Positions 7,069 through 10,738 of a stretch of 10,738 nt of DNA are shown in pieces (the stretch's first letter is position 1; each line of letters begins with the position of its first letter). Below the pieces are notes generated by a model that ran no database searches, had not been told where the DNA came from, and saw only the letters and a list, made by a program, of their open reading frames with translations. The stretch lies in the NCBI GenBank assembly GCA_017553025.1, contig JAFZNF010000165.1, positions 1-10,738 of the forward strand, written 5' to 3'. The position numbers and the translations under genes are program-made. The DNA is from Clostridia bacterium (GTDB lineage Bacteria > Bacillota_A > Clostridia > UBA1381).

Positions 7069-7908
7069 ATGTATAAAATTGTAAAAAAAGAAGTTTTAAA
7101 TCCAACCGTAACAAAAATGGAGATTTTGGCACCTAGCGTTGCAAAAAAGGCCGAGCCGGGACAATTCATAATCTTGCGCGCCGGTGAAGACGGCGAGCGA
7201 ATACCGCTTACCGTTGCTGATTACGACCGCGAAAAAGGGCTTATTACCATAATTTTTCAAATTGTCGGCGCCGCAACGACAGAATTAAATGCAAAAAAAG
7301 AGGGCGATTTTATTGCTGATTTTGTAGGACCTTTAGGAAAAGCGTCTGAGCTTTCAGGGCTTAAAAAAGTTGCTGTTGTCGGCGGCGGTGTCGGCTGTGC
7401 CATTGCGTATCCCGTTGCGAAAAAATTGCACGAGCTGGGCGCTACCGTTCATTCTGTCGTCGGATTTAGAAACCGCGACCTCATAATCCTTGAAAAAGAA
7501 TTTTCCTCCGTTTCGGACAAAATGGTAATTATGACTGATGACGGAAGCTATGGTGAAAAGGGGCTTGTTACCGACGCTTTGAAAAAGCTCATTGAAAGCG
7601 GAAACGCATACGATGAGGTTATTGTAATAGGACCTGTCATTATGATGAAATTTGTATCCCTTCTTACAAAGGAATACGGAATAAAAACAATTGTGAGTAT
7701 GAACCCCATTATGATTGACGGAACGGGTATGTGCGGCGGGTGCCGCCTAACAGTAGGCGGAAAGACAAAATTCGCCTGCGTCGACGGTCCCGATTTTGAC
7801 GGTCACGAGGTGGATTTCGACGAGGCTATGACACGCTCTGCCATATACAAGCCGTTTGAAAAAAAGGCTTACGATGAAGCCTGCAATCTTTTTAAGGGGG
7901 TAGAATAA
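7069..7908 (+). CDS. nfnA: NADH-dependent ferredoxin:NADP+ oxidoreductase, small subunit (NfnA)
   Basis: NfnA is the small subunit of the cytosolic electron-bifurcating transhydrogenase that couples reduced ferredoxin and NADH oxidation to NADP+ reduction, reversibly. It has 279 residues, normal for the family. It belongs to the ferredoxin-NADP reductase/dihydroorotate dehydrogenase electron-transfer superfamily. An FAD-binding barrel is indicated by GERIPLTVAD (42-51), and a pyridine-nucleotide domain by VAVVGGGVGCAIAYPVAK (101-118). The C-terminal [2Fe-2S] site is D217, C222, C225 and C237 (IDGTGMCGGC and FACVDGPDFDGHEV). One aspartate plus three cysteines matches the unusual ligand set known from Thermotoga maritima NfnA. 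The adjacent nfnB settles the assignment over a sulfide dehydrogenase or PyrK homologue. The stop is two bases before the nfnB ATG. Confidence 0.92.
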   Translation: MYKIVKKEVLNPTVTKMEILAPSVAKKAEPGQFIILRAGEDGERIPLTVADYDREKGLITIIFQIVGAATTELNAKKEGDFIADFVGPLGKASELSGLKKVAVVGGGVGCAIAYPVAKKLHELGATVHSVVGFRNRDLIILEKEFSSVSDKMVIMTDDGSYGEKGLVTDALKKLIESGNAYDEVIVIGPVIMMKFVSLLTKEYGIKTIVSMNPIMIDGTGMCGGCRLTVGGKTKFACVDGPDFDGHEVDFDEAMTRSAIYKPFEKKAYDEACNLFKGVE

Positions 7909-7910
7909 TT

Positions 7911-9299
7911 ATGCCTAATATGTCACCCGCAAAAAATCCGATGCCATCTCAAGCACCTGATGTAAGAAATAAAAATTTTTCCGAAGTTGCTCTCGGATAT
8001 TCTGAGGAAACTGCGATAGATGAGGCAAAGCGCTGTCTGAACTGCAAAAATATGCCCTGTGTTTCTGGCTGTCCAGTAAAAATTCATATTCCCGCTTTCA
8101 TAAAAGAAGTTTCCCAAGGCAATTTTGAAAAGGCATATGAGATTATATCCGAATCCAGCTCGCTCCCTGCCGTCTGCGGAAGAGTATGTCCGCAGGAGCG
8201 ACAATGCGAAAGCAAGTGTGTGCGCGGTATAAAGGGCGAAAGCGTAGGAATAGGACGCTTGGAACGGTTTGTTGCCGACTGGCACAACGAACATTCAAAA
8301 GAGGCTCCGAAAAAACCACAGCCCAACGGATATAAGGTTGCTGTAATCGGCTCAGGCCCTGCAGGTCTTACCTGCGCAGGCGATTTGGCAAAAAAAGGTT
8401 ATGATGTAACCATTTTTGAAGCCCTCCATTTGGCAGGCGGCGTCTTGGTTTACGGAATACCCGAGTTCCGTCTGCCAAAAGCAATTGTCCAAAAGGAAAT
8501 CGACGCACTTATTTCTCTTGGAGTAAAGATAGAAACGAATATGGTAATAGGCAAGGTTTTGTCTGTTGACGAGCTTTTGGAAAGCGGTTTTGACGCCATC
8601 TTTATAGGCTCGGGCGCAGGACTTCCAAAGTTTATGGGAATTCCAGGCGAAAACTTAAACGGCGTATATTCCGCAAACGAGTTTTTAACGCGGGTAAATC
8701 TTATGAAAGCCTATAAAGAGGGTGCAAAAACACCGATAAAACACAGCAAAAAGGTTGCGGTTGTCGGCGGCGGAAACGTTGCTATGGACGCAGCAAGATG
8801 CGCAAAAAGGCTTGGCGCAGACGAGGTCTATATCGTTTACCGCAGGAGCGAGGCGGAGCTGCCTGCAAGAGCTGAGGAAGTTGAACACGCAAAGGAAGAG
8901 GGTATTATCTTTAAACTTTTAACCAATCCTACCGAAATTATTGCAGACGAAAACGGATTTGTCGGGGCGATAAAATGTGTGGAAATGGAGCTCGGCGAGC
9001 CTGACGAGTCGGGACGGAGGCGCCCTAAAGTAAAGGAAAACAGCGAGTTTACAATAGATGTTGACTGTGTAATAATGGCACTCGGAACAAGTCCGAACCC
9101 CCTTATTAAGTCGACAACAAAAGGTCTTGAAACTAAGGACTGGGGCGGCATTATTGCAGACGAAGAGACAGGTCTTACATCAAGGGCTCGCATTTACGCA
9201 GGCGGTGACGCCGTAACGGGTGCGGCAACGGTAATTCTTGCTATGGGTGCAGGAAAAACCGCAGCAGAGGCGATTATGCACGATATAGAGGGAAAATAG
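7911..9299 (+). CDS. nfnB: NADH-dependent ferredoxin:NADP+ oxidoreductase, large subunit (NfnB), GltD-like
   Basis: NfnB holds the bifurcating FAD, the NADP(H) site and two [4Fe-4S] clusters. It has 462 residues. The N-terminal iron-sulfur domain has C42, C45, C50 and C54 (CLNCKNMPCVSGCP) and C89, C93, C99 and C103 (CGRVCPQERQCESKC). An FAD Rossmann motif follows (VAVIGSGPAGLTCAGDLA, 143-160), with FEALHLAGGVLVYGIPEFRLPK (169-190), then an NADP(H) domain (VAVVGGGNVAMDAARCAK, 282-299; YRRSEAELPAR, 310-320), and the C-terminal FAD contact YAGGDAVTGAATV (429-441). Alone it could be taken for a glutamate synthase small subunit (GltD), a common misannotation. The coupled nfnA and absence of a GltB large-subunit gene argue for Nfn. 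The ribosome binding site AGGGGG (7895-7900) lies in the end of nfnA, indicating coupling. Confidence 0.92.
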   Translation: MPNMSPAKNPMPSQAPDVRNKNFSEVALGYSEETAIDEAKRCLNCKNMPCVSGCPVKIHIPAFIKEVSQGNFEKAYEIISESSSLPAVCGRVCPQERQCESKCVRGIKGESVGIGRLERFVADWHNEHSKEAPKKPQPNGYKVAVIGSGPAGLTCAGDLAKKGYDVTIFEALHLAGGVLVYGIPEFRLPKAIVQKEIDALISLGVKIETNMVIGKVLSVDELLESGFDAIFIGSGAGLPKFMGIPGENLNGVYSANEFLTRVNLMKAYKEGAKTPIKHSKKVAVVGGGNVAMDAARCAKRLGADEVYIVYRRSEAELPARAEEVEHAKEEGIIFKLLTNPTEIIADENGFVGAIKCVEMELGEPDESGRRRPKVKENSEFTIDVDCVIMALGTSPNPLIKSTTKGLETKDWGGIIADEETGLTSRARIYAGGDAVTGAATVILAMGAGKTAAEAIMHDIEGK

Positions 9300-9327
9300 A
9301 AAAATCTGTGTTCCTGTATAATTTGAT

Positions 9328-9370
9328 GCTCAAAAAAAGACAGCAGAAAATCTGCTGTCTTTTTTTGAGC
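9328..9370. terminator. Bidirectional intrinsic terminator shared by nfnAB and rnpB
   Basis: Bases 9328-9347 and 9351-9370 are perfect 20-bp complements with an AAA loop. Each arm carries a run of seven A or T bases, so either strand gives a GC-containing inner stem (GACAGCAGA/TCTGCTGTC) followed by a U-tract. It ends nfnB transcription on the plus strand and rnpB transcription on the minus strand. Confidence 0.93.
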
Positions 9371-9694
9371 AAATCATAAGCCGGGTTCTGTCGTGGACGG
9401 TCATCTGTCTGTGACAAAAGGTTGCCCTTTTGTTCAAGCCATCAGTCGTGCAATGCCGAGCAGGCTTTACTGCACAGTCGATGTTGCTTCAGGTGGGGTT
9501 TACACGGGAATTCAGTTACCATCTTCCCTGTGAGCTCTTACCTCACATTTCCACACTTACCGAAAAATCGGCGTTTATTTTCTGTTGCACTTTCCTTGGA
9601 GTCGCATCCACCGGCCGTTAACCGGCACCCTGCTCTGTGAAGCCCGGACTTTCCTCACGCATATAAATTATGCCCGCAACCGCCTGATTTACTC
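9367..9694 (-). ncRNA. rnpB: RNase P RNA, bacterial class A
   Basis: This is the catalytic RNA of RNase P, which removes 5' leaders from precursor tRNAs. On the minus strand the conserved 5' core GAGGAAAGTCCGGGC is at 9656-9642 and the 3' core ACAGAACCCGGCTTA at 9391-9377; the latter run, with the GACCGTCCACG before it, is nearly identical to E. coli. Helix P1 forms between 9694-9685 (GAGTAAATCA) and 9376-9367 (TGATTTGCTC): ten pairs with one G-U. A hairpin at 9433-9414, eight pairs closed by a GCAA tetraloop, fits P18. The pattern resembles E. coli rather than the B. subtilis class B molecule. At about 328 bases it is short for class A. The usual GGU triplet before AAAC in L15 reads UGU (9504-9502). 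Ends are inferred from P1. Confidence 0.95.
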
Positions 9695-9702
9695 AGGAAG
9701 AT

Positions 9703-9731
9703 ATTATATTATGCTATAACATTTTTGTCAA
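9703..9731 (-). promoter_or_regulatory. Consensus sigma-A promoter of rnpB
   Basis: On the minus strand, TTGACA (9731-9726), 17 bases, TATAAT (9708-9703): a perfect consensus. The predicted start is about seven bases on, right at the 5' side of helix P1, so little or no 5' processing would be needed. The -35 contains the stop codon of the upstream small membrane protein gene. Confidence 0.92.
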
Positions 9732-9898
9732 GTTAAATATTTTACAAGATATCTTACCGCCAAAATCACATTTCCCAAAGCAAGCAATATTGCAAAAACA
9801 GCGCCTTCGGCGTTTCTTCTTTTTGCCTCCCAAATGCCGTAGGAAAATGTTTTTACCGCAATAACCGACACAATTACAAAAACTAAAACCGCCGCCAA
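9728..9898 (-). CDS. Small two-helix membrane protein downstream of gerAC
   Basis: A 56-residue reading frame starts at TTG 9898 and stops with TGA at 9730-9728. It has two hydrophobic segments (about residues 2-15 and 33-47) separated by a charged loop, SYGIWEAKRRNAEGA (19-33), and a basic tail, as expected of a small membrane hairpin protein. Its in-frame TGA just upstream fixes the start region; AAGGAG sits about 12 bases before the TTG, somewhat far. It overlaps the last 16 bases of the gerAC-type gene, suggesting translational coupling. From memory, small proteins with a YGIWE-like loop occur beside gerAC-type genes in other Clostridia, so a role with the germinant receptor is plausible but unproven. 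A GTG frame at 9911 in another phase is much less protein-like. Confidence 0.6.
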   Translation of the reverse strand: MAAVLVFVIVSVIAVKTFSYGIWEAKRRNAEGAVFAILLALGNVILAVRYLVKYLT

Positions 9899-10738
9899 TT
9901 CTTGTTTTCACTCCTTACAATAAGTCCCGTCCTTCGCACGGAAAACTCTACCTCTATATCAATTTCCGCATTTTTATAAGCGTCTTTCCAATTATATTCG
10001 TTAAAATCCTTTATAGTTTTAAAATTACGCTTGGCATAGCTGCCAAAGCCTATGACATCGGTTCCAAGCGCCTTTGTTTCCTCAAAAAAGTCTTTTGCCT
10101 GGCGCTTTATTTCACGCGACACCTCACTTGAAAAGCTATCTATCTCATTTTCTAATGTTTCCTCTGCCCTTCCCGACGACAAATCCCCCTCAAGATATAT
10201 TTTTATCTCGATTTTCGGTACTTTGCCTCTTGTATCAACCGATATTTTCGGTTTCTTTTTCTGCATCTGTATAACCGTTACGGGCGTTTTTGGCGTTTTG
10301 CTGAAATAGTAAGACACAAAACTGCTTTGATATTCACCCGTTATTATATTAAATATCTCTGTTTTTATGTCCCCCACTTCTGCGATTTTTGTGTCCCTGT
10401 TAAATATCGCCATTCCTGCAATCTGTATCTGGCTGTTGCTTGTGGGGATTTCGCCCGCAACATAATCGTCCACTTTGTACTGATATCCAGGCTCGGAAAA
10501 TTTGTTCTTTTTATCAGGATTTGCTACTGCGCAAAGCGGCATAACGGTACTTTTTTCATCGCTGTTATAAAAAAGATAAAAGTCCTGACTCATATTTTGC
10601 GGAATAAAACCGGAATAGTCATTTTCAAAAATCATAGTATAGTATCTTACGGGATTTACCTCTGTTTTTGGGTCGACTGCTTCCAAAAATTCTTTTGCCG
10701 GGTCTTTGCTGACAGCAAAGTAAATATTTGGGCGAATA
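9883..10738 (-). CDS. Ger(x)C-family spore germination protein, C-terminal part (truncated by window edge)
   Basis: GerAC-type proteins are lipoprotein C subunits of germinant receptors in the spore inner membrane, acting with GerAA- and GerAB-type membrane subunits. The minus strand is open from 10738 to the TAG at 9885-9883, 284 residues of a family usually about 370-400. The visible part begins in RPNIYFAVSKDPAKEFLE, typical of the middle of the N-terminal domain. It continues through the family C-terminal domain, with KVPKIEIKIYLEGDL near residues 180-194, and ends in the characteristic IEVEFSVRRTGLIVRS. The internal TTG at 10686 is not the start, since the frame continues upstream with family-like sequence. 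The signal peptide and lipobox cysteine are outside the window. The A and B subunit genes probably lie further right. Confidence 0.88.
   Translation of the reverse strand, partial: IRPNIYFAVSKDPAKEFLEAVDPKTEVNPVRYYTMIFENDYSGFIPQNMSQDFYLFYNSDEKSTVMPLCAVANPDKKNKFSEPGYQYKVDDYVAGEIPTSNSQIQIAGMAIFNRDTKIAEVGDIKTEIFNIITGEYQSSFVSYYFSKTPKTPVTVIQMQKKKPKISVDTRGKVPKIEIKIYLEGDLSSGRAEETLENEIDSFSSEVSREIKRQAKDFFEETKALGTDVIGFGSYAKRNFKTIKDFNEYNWKDAYKNAEIDIEVEFSVRRTGLIVRSENKNWRRF

Noticed and set aside
7911..9299. Glutamate synthase small subunit (GltD) as the product
   Set aside because: The protein is GltD-like, but the coupled nfnA and the lack of a large GltB gene make NfnB the better call.
9422..9640. Open frames of about 63-72 codons on the plus strand
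   Set aside because: They lie wholly inside the RNase P RNA gene on the opposite strand and are an accident of its structure-constrained sequence.
9714..9911. Minus-strand GTG frame of 65 codons rich in Cys, Lys and Arg
   Set aside because: It is a phase-shifted reading of the small membrane protein gene. Its AAGGAG would touch the start codon, and it contains an implausible KKKKRRRR run.
1..10738. Mobile elements, CRISPR arrays, tRNAs, defence or phage genes
   Set aside because: No transposase or integrase frames, regularly spaced repeats or tRNA-like cloverleaf signatures were seen; the region is core chromosome.

Overview
The window reads as chromosomal DNA of an anaerobic, endospore-forming, low-to-moderate GC member of the Clostridia. 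The evidence is: two spore maturation genes (spmA, spmB); the 3' end of a gerAC-type spore germination gene; an nfnAB pair encoding the electron-bifurcating transhydrogenase typical of strict anaerobes; and an RNase P RNA of the ancestral class A, which fits Clostridia better than the class B RNA of Bacilli. Promoters and ribosome binding sites are of the ordinary Gram-positive kind. Species cannot be named from this sequence.

Layout from left to right. (1) 1-510, minus: the 5' 170 codons of thymidylate synthase, cut by the window edge. (2) 511-609: a compact divergent promoter region with a 19-bp perfect palindrome. (3) 610-1681, plus: spmA-spmB. (4) 1700-5324, plus: promoter, leader and the glycolytic operon pgk-tpiA-gpmI, ending in a bidirectional terminator. 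(5) 5338-6930, minus: a divergent, C-terminally short PTS enzyme I, convergent with gpmI. (6) 6931-7068: divergent intergenic region with a consensus sigma-A promoter. (7) 7069-9299, plus: nfnA-nfnB. (8) 9328-9370: a second bidirectional terminator. (9) 9367-9694, minus: rnpB with its own consensus promoter. (10) 9728-10738, minus: a two-helix small membrane protein overlapping the end of a gerAC-type gene that runs off the right edge.

How the parts fit: pgk, tpiA and gpmI cover triose interconversion and two lower-glycolysis steps. gapA and eno are not in the window. Nfn balances NADH, NADPH and ferredoxin pools fed by fermentation. Enzyme I would normally use PEP, made just below GpmI, to drive sugar uptake, but this copy has altered PEP/Mg-site residues. 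The sporulation theme sits at both ends (spmAB, gerAC).

I found no mobile element, CRISPR array, tRNA, phage gene or defence system, and most of the window is ordinary core genome. The items most worth a second look are the altered enzyme I active site, a non-canonical tRNA-CCA-recognition triplet in rnpB, the overlap of rnpB helix P1 with the terminator, and the palindrome at the spmA/thyA promoter.
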